Below are positions 50,796-61,200 of a DNA stretch of 64,000 bases, in pieces (position 1 is the first letter of the stretch; each line of letters begins with the position of its first letter). The stretch is from Maritalea sp049801075 (GTDB taxonomy: Bacteria; Pseudomonadota; Alphaproteobacteria; Rhizobiales; Devosiaceae): NCBI RefSeq assembly GCF_049801075.1, contig NZ_JBNAGG010000001.1, positions 1,178,001 through 1,242,000 of the forward strand. Direction: 5' to 3'. Made by a program: the position numbers and the translations under genes. The notes under the pieces are model-generated. The model saw only the letters and a program-made list of their open reading frames with translations. It was not told the DNA's origin and did no database searches.

Positions 50796-53783
50796 CTATG
50801 TATACTTCATCATGCCGTCCACTGATGTTGCCTTAATATATTTTGCCGGATTTTCAGGAACGGCAATTGCAGCAAAGTGTTTTTCGCCGCATTTGATCTT
50901 CGCTCCCTCTTGATGACGCAGATCGTCCCACCAGCCGCTGCTTTTCGTTTCAACAACGAAGTAGAGTTTTTCTTCGCCATCGTGATCGACCAGGACAGCC
51001 CAATCAGGATTGTAACTGCCTAGCGGCGTTGGAATTTTGAACCAAGCTGGTAGTTTCGCGTAAACCTTCACCGCCTCGTTGGCTTCGAGGTCTTCTGCAA
51101 ATTTGCGTTCTGTGCCTTCAGAATCATAGACGACATACTCAAACACTGATTTCTCAGTTGGGATCGCGTTTTTCAGATAGGATTTGAGTTCTTCCTGCTC
51201 GAACAATTCCTGGCAATAGAAGTGATTATCGCCAATACGGCGGTACTTGATGCCATCGACCAGAGCGAGGCGCTTGGTTCGATTTATCCCTTCGGCGGCT
51301 TGATCGATGAACTGTTGGGGGTTTCGCTTAAAATCTTCCAGCCGATCACTCTTAAGCAATATGTTAACGATGCTATTGCGTGTGAGCTGCGTCTTATCCT
51401 GAAGGTCGGTGATGATATCGGGAAGTTCGATATCGTTCTCCTGAATCGTGCTATAGGCACTGGCTTTTCCATCATCCTTAGCGGCAACGCCGCCTTTTCC
51501 GATCTCCAGCCCTGCCTTTCTAAATCGAGCACGAGTCTTTGTGATCGGCTCGCTGTTGCGAATGGCCGTAGCGCAATCATCAACCAGTTTGTGGTTGTTG
51601 AATTCCACCCGGTAGGTCGATTTATGCTTGATTCGATCCCAGAGTGCCTTGAATTCAGGGCTTTGCAGGATCGCCTCTCGTGTCCGAATGACTTTCCGGT
51701 CATCAGCATTTTTGATGTCGAGCTTACCTGCCAGTTTCTTCAATATGGCTTCAATTTCTTCAGCCTGTTCGGCAAACTCCTCCGGCAGGCCAAGTGTGCC
51801 ATCCTTGAGTTGCTCCCGAAGGCTATCTTGTACCCGGCCTTTCGCGTCGATGAGGTCTTCTGACTTTAAATGTTCCCAAAGGCGTTCAGATGCTTCTACG
51901 CCGAGTGGTTGGATATTTCCTTCACCATCGGTCGTCTGAACCGCTGCAAACTGATGTGGTTCGACTATGCCGAACTTGATGCCGGTGTCTTTTTCAATAT
52001 CCGTTTGAAGGTTTTTAGCAAAGTCTTCGTAGCTCTCGGTGGCGACTACAGTGAGGGTATTCACCTCATTGCCGCGTAGGCGCTGACCGTATTGATTCAC
52101 ACAAAGCCGCAGCCCACGACCTATCGTTTGACGGCGTTGCCGCTCCGTGTTCATGTCACGCAGAGTGCAGATCTGAAAAACGTTCGGGTTGTCCCATCCT
52201 TCCCGAAGTGCAGAGTGTGAGAAGATAAACTTCAACTTCGTATCGAAGCTGAGCAATTTCTCCTTATCTCGCATGATGAGGCTGTAGGCACGTTCGGCGT
52301 TGTCTCTATTTGTTTGATTGTTTTCGGCGGTGTCCGTCCAACTACCTTTCTTATCGATCGAGAAATAACCATCATGGAGTTCGTCGATGTCATTGCTCAG
52401 ATCAATACCGGCAAACAAAGTCTGGTAAGCAGGTTGTTTGGCAAGCTTGGCGTATTCCTCTTCAAACATTAGGGCGTACTTACCCTTCACCGGATTGCCG
52501 TCTTCGTCATATTGCCGGTAGAACTCGACGCTATCGATGAAGAATAGACTCAGCACCTTTATCGGGCGGCCCGTTTCTCTGAAGCGAATTTCCTTGTCTA
52601 GATGCTCCTTGATCGTGCGCCGGATCATGAGGCGCTTCTGCTCATCTGGATCAACTCCGCCATGCGCCATACCAGGCCGGAGAACCTTGTCGAGACCTGG
52701 GCCTTTGAGTTCAATCGTCTCTTCCGGGCCAACGGTGATCGTGCCGATCTGCATATTCTCGTAGATGGCACGGTTTGCCAGCTGCTCCAGATCGTCACCA
52801 TCTTCTACTGTTAGGATTTTGCGTTTGACGGTTTTTCCGCTAGCGATGTCGAGCTCGATCTTTGCGGTGATTGATCCCTGTCGATTGTGGGCTGATATCA
52901 GTTTCACATAAGGCTTGTTGTGCCCGCCTTCGATCTCCAGAGACGCGACCTCGATCTGTTTTACCAAACCGCGCTCATAAGCATCCACTGCATCAAGCCG
53001 ATAGACCATATGGTGCTTGTCGACATGCGTTGCGGAATAACGCAGCGTGCAAAGTGGGTTCATCGCCTGCAGTGCAGTTTTACCTGCTCCTTTGAGGCCA
53101 CCGTCCACACTCTGGGGTTCGTCAACAATAATAATCGGGTTGGTTGCCTTGATCAGATCAATTGGCTTTTCGCCGCCAGTCTGCTCGTTTTCCTTGTAGA
53201 TATTGTTGACATCTTTCTTATTGATCGCGCCAACGGTCATAACCATGATCTGAATGGTGGAGCTCGTTGCAAAGCCGCGAATATCGCCGGGTTTTGATGA
53301 GTCGTAGAGAAAATACTCATACCCTTTGGCATTCGGGTAGAGGTTCTCAAAATGGTCGCGGGTGATTTCGAGCGTCTTATAAACACCTTCCTTGATAGCA
53401 ACCGAAGGCACGACAATCACAAATTTGGTGAAGCCATATTCCTGGTTCAGCTCGAAGATTGTCCGAAGATAGACATACGTCTTTCCTGTTCCGGTTTCCA
53501 TCTCAACGGTGAAGTCGCCTGATTGCAAAACCTTGTCCATTGCAAGACCGTTGCGCAGTTGTATTTCGCTGAGGTTTTCCAGAAGTTCATCATCGATCAG
53601 TTGGAGACGGTTACCCACACCGAGTTCATTTTCCTCAAGACCGAGCACACCTTGTGGCCCGCTTTCCGGGCGATAGGTGACGGTAAATTCCGAGCGGGAG
53701 ATTTCCTGCCCTTTGAACAGATCCACTACTGCCGCAACGGCGGATTGCTGATAATCGAGATTGTCTTCAAAATGGAGTTTCAT
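50796..53783 (-). CDS. res: Type III restriction enzyme, Res subunit
   Basis: A 995-residue helicase-nuclease. SF2 motifs: Walker A METGTGKTYVYL near residue 95, motif II VDEPQSV near 220, SATH, and motif VI RQTIGRGLRLC near 590. The C-terminal nuclease has NPDWAVLV...VVETKSS, the PD...ExK of type III Res. It cleaves DNA after ATP-dependent communication with Mod. Its ATG overlaps the stop of the DUF262/DUF1524 gene (ATGA). Last gene of a five-gene leftward operon. Confidence 0.94.
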   Translation of the reverse strand: MKLHFEDNLDYQQSAVAAVVDLFKGQEISRSEFTVTYRPESGPQGVLGLEENELGVGNRLQLIDDELLENLSEIQLRNGLAMDKVLQSGDFTVEMETGTGKTYVYLRTIFELNQEYGFTKFVIVVPSVAIKEGVYKTLEITRDHFENLYPNAKGYEYFLYDSSKPGDIRGFATSSTIQIMVMTVGAINKKDVNNIYKENEQTGGEKPIDLIKATNPIIIVDEPQSVDGGLKGAGKTALQAMNPLCTLRYSATHVDKHHMVYRLDAVDAYERGLVKQIEVASLEIEGGHNKPYVKLISAHNRQGSITAKIELDIASGKTVKRKILTVEDGDDLEQLANRAIYENMQIGTITVGPEETIELKGPGLDKVLRPGMAHGGVDPDEQKRLMIRRTIKEHLDKEIRFRETGRPIKVLSLFFIDSVEFYRQYDEDGNPVKGKYALMFEEEYAKLAKQPAYQTLFAGIDLSNDIDELHDGYFSIDKKGSWTDTAENNQTNRDNAERAYSLIMRDKEKLLSFDTKLKFIFSHSALREGWDNPNVFQICTLRDMNTERQRRQTIGRGLRLCVNQYGQRLRGNEVNTLTVVATESYEDFAKNLQTDIEKDTGIKFGIVEPHQFAAVQTTDGEGNIQPLGVEASERLWEHLKSEDLIDAKGRVQDSLREQLKDGTLGLPEEFAEQAEEIEAILKKLAGKLDIKNADDRKVIRTREAILQSPEFKALWDRIKHKSTYRVEFNNHKLVDDCATAIRNSEPITKTRARFRKAGLEIGKGGVAAKDDGKASAYSTIQENDIELPDIITDLQDKTQLTRNSIVNILLKSDRLEDFKRNPQQFIDQAAEGINRTKRLALVDGIKYRRIGDNHFYCQELFEQEELKSYLKNAIPTEKSVFEYVVYDSEGTERKFAEDLEANEAVKVYAKLPAWFKIPTPLGSYNPDWAVLVDHDGEEKLYFVVETKSSGWWDDLRHQEGAKIKCGEKHFAAIAVPENPAKYIKATSVDGMMKYT

Positions 53784-55477
53784 TGGTCTGAATTCTGTAA
53801 GTCCCAGTTATCATACAGAATTTTCAACAATTCTGCTTGCCTATCCCGGACCATTTCAGGATTCCAGGACTTGGCCTTAAGAACCTGAGAAGTCAGGGCG
53901 TATGAAGAAACGTTTTTTGATCCCAAAAAATACACATCGCATTTTTTTCGGAAGTCGTAGTTCTGCGCCGCCGAGTTTTTCTTTTTGTTGAGCGGAACAA
54001 GATTAGCAATCCGGTGCACCCAAGCTTTTCGATCCTGGGCTTCCGGCCATAGTTCTTCCCATTCACTATCCTCGGCTACCGTCTGGGGCAGAATGTGCTC
54101 AATCGTCAAAATCTTCGGATCGTAGGTTGCAGCCCCATCAGAGAGAAAAGAGTCGAGACGCAGGATCAAATAGTTGCGGCGACGGGGCGTAAGCTCATAG
54201 ACGTTGCCGTCCAGAGCTTCCCGCATTTCTTCAATCTCATCGTCATCTAGCTCGACCCAATCCAGATCCGTACCATCTTCAGATTCACCGATTTCCCGAA
54301 TCAGCTCACTGTAGGCTTCGATCCGTTGGTTCACATTTTTGCGGCAGATGTGCAAATAAGCAGCCAAGCGCTCTAAACGTTCAAAGAATGTAAGCGTGGC
54401 CTCAGAATCCTCCCCAAACCGGGCAAGGAAGTGAATTGCGGGCGGGATCCAGTCGGAATTATCTATGCGCCCAAGCCAGTTAAGGTATCCATTGACGCCT
54501 TCAGCATTGGCCGTAGAAACATAGCTTGCAGTCAGCACGATGCTGAGTGCGTCTGCATAAGGCTCAAGCACATCATCAATCAGCGGTTTTGGATCAGTGA
54601 CGCTGGACAAGACATGCATCCGAAACTCTTCCAGCAAGGAGCGTTTCGCCTTTTCATGGGCATAGATCATGCGGATATAGGTGAACAGATCGTTGAAGCC
54701 GTTACGACCGAGCGCAACTTCCATCTGTTCCCACTTGTCATTATAAGTCTGCCGCTCTTTCTCCGACGTCAGTTTTCCGATCGTGTCAGCCTTGATGATG
54801 TCAGTGGGCTGCAAGTCCAACCCACGGCTGTTCATCACGGAAAAAACGCGGAAAGCCGATTGTTGGTTCGGCGTTGATACAACGACAAGGAAGCAACGGG
54901 TCAGAATGAAGGTGACAAACTCCGCCAAAGCCTTTGCATCTTCCCCAAATTCTTTATCAATCGATGTGCAAAAGACATCGCTGTTGGCGCGGATATTGAC
55001 TTGGGACTCGTTTTCAAGCCCTGCGGGATCGAGCCCCTGTATCGCATCCAGGTTCAATCCCTGGACATATTTGGCGAAGAAGGCATTGTCTCGCTCACGC
55101 AAGGACAAACGGGGACGGGCCTTGATACCCTTAAGGGCTTTACCGGGTTCGACAATGTGATCCTTCAGTTCCTGCTGTAGCTCACCATTTAGGCGTGATG
55201 CAATCGCGGACAATAGGATGGTTAGTGTCGTCAAGCGCTGTTGGCCATCGATCACTTCCGAATAGGGTTCACCTTCGGACTTGATCAGAACGATACTACC
55301 CAGGAAATAGCCATCTTCGTCTTCGGTTTTGTGGAAGGCCAGAAGATCGTCAAATAATTCTGATGCCTGATCGACGCCCCAAGCATAGGGGCGCTGATAG
55401 GCAGGAATGTGGTATTCAAAATCCGAGCTGAATATCTTCGCAAGCGCATGTTCGGAGCCGCTGATCTTTTTGCTCAT
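53780..55477 (-). CDS. GmrSD-type DUF262/DUF1524 protein
   Basis: A 565-residue single-chain protein. The DUF262 ParB-like NTPase domain has IPAYQRPYAWG near residue 24 and VIDGQQRLTTL near residue 75. The C-terminal DUF1524 His-Me nuclease has LTIEHILPQT and HRIANLVPLNKKKNSA...F. This is the architecture of type IV restriction enzymes that cut modified phage DNA (GmrSD, BrxU). Its gene lies between mod and res, 8 nt after mod and overlapping res by 4 nt, an unusual place that suggests joint function. Confidence 0.9.
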   Translation of the reverse strand: MSKKISGSEHALAKIFSSDFEYHIPAYQRPYAWGVDQASELFDDLLAFHKTEDEDGYFLGSIVLIKSEGEPYSEVIDGQQRLTTLTILLSAIASRLNGELQQELKDHIVEPGKALKGIKARPRLSLRERDNAFFAKYVQGLNLDAIQGLDPAGLENESQVNIRANSDVFCTSIDKEFGEDAKALAEFVTFILTRCFLVVVSTPNQQSAFRVFSVMNSRGLDLQPTDIIKADTIGKLTSEKERQTYNDKWEQMEVALGRNGFNDLFTYIRMIYAHEKAKRSLLEEFRMHVLSSVTDPKPLIDDVLEPYADALSIVLTASYVSTANAEGVNGYLNWLGRIDNSDWIPPAIHFLARFGEDSEATLTFFERLERLAAYLHICRKNVNQRIEAYSELIREIGESEDGTDLDWVELDDDEIEEMREALDGNVYELTPRRRNYLILRLDSFLSDGAATYDPKILTIEHILPQTVAEDSEWEELWPEAQDRKAWVHRIANLVPLNKKKNSAAQNYDFRKKCDVYFLGSKNVSSYALTSQVLKAKSWNPEMVRDRQAELLKILYDNWDLQNSDQ

Positions 55478-55485
55478 GGTGACTC

Positions 55486-57498
55486 CTAAAGGCTACGGAC
55501 ATGAGAAATGCCGTTCTGCTGCAGAATGGCGGCCATGTTGGTTTTGGCAACGTCATCGGCAAAGGCACTGTCGCGGAAGAAGACGTGAGTATCAGTTTCC
55601 GGTTCCAGTTCCTTGTGCCAGTCAAGGATACCCTGGGCGACCTCATCAACTTCGCCTGCGCTGATTGATGTGTCGAGACAAGAGAAAAGAACGCCATAGC
55701 CGATGGAATAGAGCGTCTTACCAGCCGCATGCCGTTCTTCGATCGGTACGGTCAGTTCAATCCCACGCTTCAAGAGTAATTCATAGAGCACATCTTGCTC
55801 ACTACGCCCTTCGACCAGATGCTCTTTGTGGGAAAGCAGGGTCTCTTCCAGATCGGTGCGATCAGGACTCCAGGCACGGATGTTGGAGCTGGTCAACTTG
55901 AAAGTCTTGAAACCAAGGTCGCCTTGAAAATCAGGATATTCCGAAGTGATTTCCCGAGCGGCGCGCCTAATTCTCTCCTTGCCGATTTCCGCGATGTTTG
56001 TCTTGAGTCCATTTTCGATACAAAACTCAAATGCAGATTTTTGCTCGCTTTTCTCGCCATCTAGAAGTTCCGGAAGCTGAACCATGACATAGCGAAGCGA
56101 AGATTTCTCCTCAACATTTTGCAACATGCATGCATGCGCTGTTGAGCCAGATCCGGCAAAGAAGTCGACAACAATGTCATCTTCGGAAGCCAAGAGATTG
56201 ATAAGCTTCCCCAATACTTTTGTATTCTTGGGAAACGTGAAGACGCCCGGAGCTAGCAGCTTCTCAACTTGTAGGGTTGCACTTCGCCCATCTTGATAAA
56301 AATGCGAGGGATAAGGCTCTAGGGCCGTCTCCTTCAGGTAGCTTTTTCGATTTGGAATTGTTGTTTCGTCCGGCCCAAAGTGGATGCGGGGCGGGTCTTG
56401 GGCCAAGGCCCAATTAGTTTTTGCCTCGTCCCATCGCCAACCCGTCGAGGGTTTCTTGCAGGATTTGCCGGTTTCTGGGTGGAAGATATCATGCCGTGGC
56501 CTACTAGCGCGACCGTCATCTGGTCCCGCAAAGTCAGCGGCAAAATATAATCCCCGCTCATCAGACCAGTTATAATGTTTGTGGGATTTCCTCGGATCGT
56601 CATTCTTTAGGCCGCGATACCACGCCATCATCTGTTCGCGGATTTTGTTATGATCGGGATAGTGCTCCTTTCTCAAGCGATTGTATTGCTCAAGAACCTC
56701 GTCAACGCCTTCCTTCCGATTGCGCCAAATACCCGCTTCGATACAAGCCGTCTTGTTTTTTGCGTAGCACAGAATGTACTCGTGAACGGATGCAATGAGC
56801 TTTGAATCTCCCTTTTTTGACTTTTGCCAGACAATTTGGGCTACGAAGTTTTCCTCGCCAAAAATCTCATTGCAGATTGCCTTTAGTGTACCGACTTCAT
56901 TGTCGTCGATAGAAACAAATATGGCGCCATCCTTTTTTAAAAGGTCTCTTGCGAGCTTCAGCCGTGGATACATCATATTGGCCCACGCTGTATGCTTGCG
57001 ACCACCTGCCTCGGTATTGCTGGAAAACTTCAAGCCCTCATCACTCAACTGCCCGGTGTATTGCAGATAGGTGTCCAGGTTGTCTTGAAATTTGTCCGGG
57101 TAAACGAAGTCCTTCTCTTTGTTATATGGCGGATCGATATAAATAACCTTCACCTTGCCCGCGTAGCTCTTCTGCAAGAGCTTCAGGACTTCCAGGTTGT
57201 CGCCTTCGATGAACAGATTTTGGGTCGTGTCCCAGTCAACGCTTTCCTCTGGGCAGGGGAGCAAAGTTCCCGTGTTAGGGGTTAGGGCGATCTGGCGGGC
57301 CTTTTTCTTGCCATGCCAGTTGAGCCCGTATTTCTCTTCACCTTCATCCAGAACGGATGCATCGCCCAAAAGCTGGCGCAGCACGTCAAAATTCACGCCG
57401 CTTTCGGTGAAGGCATCTGGAAACAGCTCTTTCAACTTCTCAATATTCTCGGCAACGATATCGGCGCTTTGTCCGTCCTGATTTGTTACATTTTTCAT
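55486..57498 (-). CDS. mod: Type III DNA adenine methyltransferase, Mod subunit
   Basis: A 670-residue beta-class N6-adenine methyltransferase. DPPY motif IV in VIYIDPPYNKEKDF is near residue 125; SAM-binding FFAGSGST is near residue 440. Target recognition should be in the middle and C-terminal parts. It is the specificity and protection subunit for Res at 50796. It lies 7 nt after the DUF4391 gene. No phase-variable repeat was seen. Confidence 0.94.
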   Translation of the reverse strand: MKNVTNQDGQSADIVAENIEKLKELFPDAFTESGVNFDVLRQLLGDASVLDEGEEKYGLNWHGKKKARQIALTPNTGTLLPCPEESVDWDTTQNLFIEGDNLEVLKLLQKSYAGKVKVIYIDPPYNKEKDFVYPDKFQDNLDTYLQYTGQLSDEGLKFSSNTEAGGRKHTAWANMMYPRLKLARDLLKKDGAIFVSIDDNEVGTLKAICNEIFGEENFVAQIVWQKSKKGDSKLIASVHEYILCYAKNKTACIEAGIWRNRKEGVDEVLEQYNRLRKEHYPDHNKIREQMMAWYRGLKNDDPRKSHKHYNWSDERGLYFAADFAGPDDGRASRPRHDIFHPETGKSCKKPSTGWRWDEAKTNWALAQDPPRIHFGPDETTIPNRKSYLKETALEPYPSHFYQDGRSATLQVEKLLAPGVFTFPKNTKVLGKLINLLASEDDIVVDFFAGSGSTAHACMLQNVEEKSSLRYVMVQLPELLDGEKSEQKSAFEFCIENGLKTNIAEIGKERIRRAAREITSEYPDFQGDLGFKTFKLTSSNIRAWSPDRTDLEETLLSHKEHLVEGRSEQDVLYELLLKRGIELTVPIEERHAAGKTLYSIGYGVLFSCLDTSISAGEVDEVAQGILDWHKELEPETDTHVFFRDSAFADDVAKTNMAAILQQNGISHVRSL

Positions 57499-57505
57499 CG
57501 GGCAA

Positions 57506-58276
57506 TCAATTTATATTATTGGAATCAAGTTTTTGTTCGAGAAAGACTATAGCATCCTTGTGCTTTTTAATCTCAGAATTCAGCAATATTTTCCCGGACA
57601 TCTGTGTCTCTTTCTTGAGTTTGGCGCGAAGCTCGGCGATCTCGCGGTCCAGCGTGTTGATCTCTTGTAGCGTTTCGGCGTGGTGGCGCGCAACGGCAAC
57701 CGTGGCTGGTGCAAATGTTCCTGTGCGTTCTGCGGCGATCAGGGCTATGACTTGTGCGACAAAGGCCTGATAGAGCGCATAGAAATTTGTCGAAGGCAGT
57801 CGGGACAGCCCGATCGATGACAGAAAGGTCTCTTGCGCCGTGCTTGGATCAGACAGGTCAATCCATCCCGTAAGCCAGCGATCTTCGATCACCAGCCTGG
57901 ACTTGTCGGCCTGATTGATCCGTTTCTCAGCTACACTGAACGCCAGCTTGCCATCGCATTCAAAAACAATGATCAAAGGATAGGGTATTGCGCGGTGGAT
58001 AAGTCCAGCCAGACGGTTGATGCGTTTGGCATCCGCCAGTTCAACGGTAAGGACCGCCACTTCAAGATACTCGCGTTGATCGTCGGCATAGGGGGCAAGG
58101 TTGATGGTGTCAGGCTTCAGTGTGTAGCGCCAGCGGATACGCTCAACGTCTTCACTGAGCGCCTTCTTCTCGGTCGCATCCAACTCACCATGATCCAGAA
58201 ACAGCTTCTTGAACAGCGGCTTGTCGAGCCAGCAGTTTTCGGGAATTTCCAGGAAAGTAAGAGACCTGGTCGTCAT
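57506..58276 (-). CDS. DUF4391 protein
   Basis: A 256-residue protein of the DUF4391 family: an N-terminal alpha/beta domain (PENCWLDKPLFKKLF, INLAPYADDQREYLEVAVL) and a C-terminal coiled coil (about 195-250, ARHHAETLQEINTLDREIAELRAKL). Family members occur between a helicase gene and mod/res genes; the activity is unknown. Its ATG overlaps the helicase stop (ATGA), so the proteins are probably made in fixed ratio and may form a complex. Confidence 0.85.
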   Translation of the reverse strand: MTTRSLTFLEIPENCWLDKPLFKKLFLDHGELDATEKKALSEDVERIRWRYTLKPDTINLAPYADDQREYLEVAVLTVELADAKRINRLAGLIHRAIPYPLIIVFECDGKLAFSVAEKRINQADKSRLVIEDRWLTGWIDLSDPSTAQETFLSSIGLSRLPSTNFYALYQAFVAQVIALIAAERTGTFAPATVAVARHHAETLQEINTLDREIAELRAKLKKETQMSGKILLNSEIKKHKDAIVFLEQKLDSNNIN

Positions 58277-61200
58277 GCGCCCTCCTTGATGATGAAGAAT
58301 GTGACAACCTCAAAATCACCTGAGCCTTTCAGATGCGACCCCGTCAGTGTTGTTCCGCCTCGGTTGAAAAGACTCTCGACGCCTTTCTCATCATTTTTGC
58401 CGATGATACTGGCAATGGCGATGTCCCGAAGAGATCGATAATGGACCATATCCTTGAGCTTGCGCGTGTCACCGTTAAGCTTGGCAATGGCGTCGGCATC
58501 CAGATTTTCTGTCGTGGCGGCCAGCTTCTTGAAGAGATCGAGGCTCTTTTTGGCTTGTAGGTGATTGAACACCACTTCACCTTCGTCAGATACGAAGACA
58601 ATGAAATTTGGAGCAAGCGCATAGGTGTCTTCGGTCGTGACACTGCCTTTTGTGTCCCGAAGGCAGAAGATCACGCCCGGAATGGCTTCAGGCACGTTGT
58701 TGGAAACAACCGCATGAAAACCGCAAGGCGCATCCTCAAGAGCTTCCATGTGTTGCTTCATGTAACCGGATAGGTCCATCCGGAAGTCATTGAGGGTCAT
58801 GTCGGTGATCGACACACTGCCATCCATGTCTTCCAGGTCAATCACGGTTTCCTGAAGTTGCTTCATCTGTTTGCGGCGGTACTCCAGGTCATTCATCTGG
58901 CGGGTTTCATCGTACTCGATGACATTTTCTTCGCCCGTGGCGCTGATATCCAACAACACCATGCGCCCACTTACCCGAGCTTCAAGATTGATATACTCGT
59001 CGAGTTCCATATTCGGCCAAAAATTGGTCAGCTGAATGGCGTCATTTTTCGACCCCAAACGATCAACACGACCGAACCGCTGGATAATTCGAACCGGATT
59101 CCAATGGATGTCGTAGTTGATCAGCATGTCACAGTCCTGCAGGTTTTGCCCCTCAGAGATGCAGTCCGTTGCAATGAGAATGTCGATATCCTGGTCCGCG
59201 TCAGGGTCTATCTTGTCGCGCTCTTTCGAGGTTGGAGAAAACCAGGTGAGGATGTTGTTCAGGTCTCTGGGCAAGCCCTTGATCGTGCATTGATTGCTGC
59301 CGCTTCCTGTGACAAGGGCGGCATGCAATCCAAATTCTTGTTGAGCCCACGCCACAATATGCTTGTAGAGATATTCGGCAGTGTCAGAGAAGGCAGTGAA
59401 TACGATCACCTTCCTGTTTCCACCATTGATCGGGGTCTCCAGCTTTTTGGCGATAGTGTCCTTCAGCTTGGCCAGCTTCGCATCATCCGCGCTGGCGACG
59501 TTGCGAGCCTCTGCTAAGAGATATCCAAGCAGCTCGTAGTCTGCGGCCAAATCCTGCTTCATTCGGTGCAGGTCTAAATCCTGGATCAGAACCTTGACCT
59601 TCTTCCCGATCGCTAAATCCGCAAGCTCAGGCGCTTCTGCGTCAAAATCTTCAATGGATAGTTCTTCTATCTCAGCAGCCTCATGCGCTTCAATCCGCGC
59701 AAGGAAGTCGCCCACCTGCGTGTGAATCTTCTCGACTGTCAGCGCAAAGGAATGGATAGAGCTTTCCATTCGCTTGAGCATGTTCACGCGCATCAAGCGG
59801 ATAAGGCTGCGCTCACGATCAACCTGCTTAAGTGTTGATGTCCCGCCTTTGACCTGTTGGTCATATCGGCGGCTATATTCTTCCTGCTTATCCAAGCGGA
59901 CATAATCGAGCGGTGCATAAGCCGCCAAGCTAAGCTTCTTGATCGAGCGATTGATGTCTTTGAGCGCCGGGAAGCGACCCTGAATGTCGATATCGCTTTT
60001 AACGTTTTGTGGCTTGAGGCGCTCAGGGAATTTCCCGATTTCCGTGGTATCGTAGTACTTTTCGATATGTCGCCGAGAGCGGGCGATTGTCAGCAGATCA
60101 AGCAGCTTGAAATATGCGAAGTTCAGGCTTTCGAGCAAGCTCTCGGTGGTGCGCTCGGCTTCGGGCTTTTTCAACCAGGTGTTAAACTGGGTCTGGGCTC
60201 TGCGTAGAGTCAGATTTATGCTTGGGATACCCATATCCAACAAAGCAGCGTCTTTTCCCTCGGTGATGAATGCGACTTGGTTTTTGAGGTCATTCAGACG
60301 ATTGTTGACCGGTGTCGCCGACAACAAAAGCACTTTTGTTTCAACGCCACTCTTGATGACGTCCTGCATCAGCTTTTGATAGCGCGTAACGCCGTCAGCC
60401 CGTGGATTGTTGTTTCGGAAATTGTGAGATTCATCGATGACGATGAGGTCATAGTTGCCCCAGTTCAGGGTTTCGAGATTGATTTCACCAGATTTCCCTG
60501 AAGCCCGACTGAGGTCCGTATGATTGAGAACATCGTAATTGAAACGATCTGCGGCAAGTAGGTTTCTCTTGTCATTGACCGTGTAGACCGTCCAATTCTC
60601 ACGCAGCTTTTTGGGAACAAGAACCAAAACCCGATCATTTCGAAGCTCATAGTATTTGATAACCGCCAGAGCCTCGAAGGTTTTCCCAAGCCCGACGCTA
60701 TCGGCAATGATGCACCCGTTGTAGCGTTCAAGCTTATCGATCGCACCGATGACGCCATCCCTTTGAAACTTATAAAGCTTGTTCCAAACTATGGTGTCTT
60801 TAAAACCGGTTTTGGACCGGATGATGTTCTCTTCATCTATGTCTTCTAGAAAATCTCTGAACAGATTGAAGAGCGTCAAAAAGTATATCTGGTTAGCTGG
60901 CTTGTCCTGAGCCAGGCTCGACAGGTTACGCAGTAAATCTTCTTTGACGTCGCTGGTAGCTGTCGGATCGTTCCAGATCGTTTCAAACCATTGTATCAGC
61001 TGTTTTGCAGCAGCGGGCTCGGTTGTTACCGTGTTCATTGCGAAAGCGTTGGAACGCACTGTGCCCAGACCTCTAGCGGTGAAGTCTGATGAGCCGGTTA
61101 TCGAGACGGTGTTTTCCGTGTTCTCAATTCCAAATATGTTCTGCGAGATTGGTGATGAGTCCAGCATGCGGACATCTGCGCTTTTCTTAATCCAGTCATA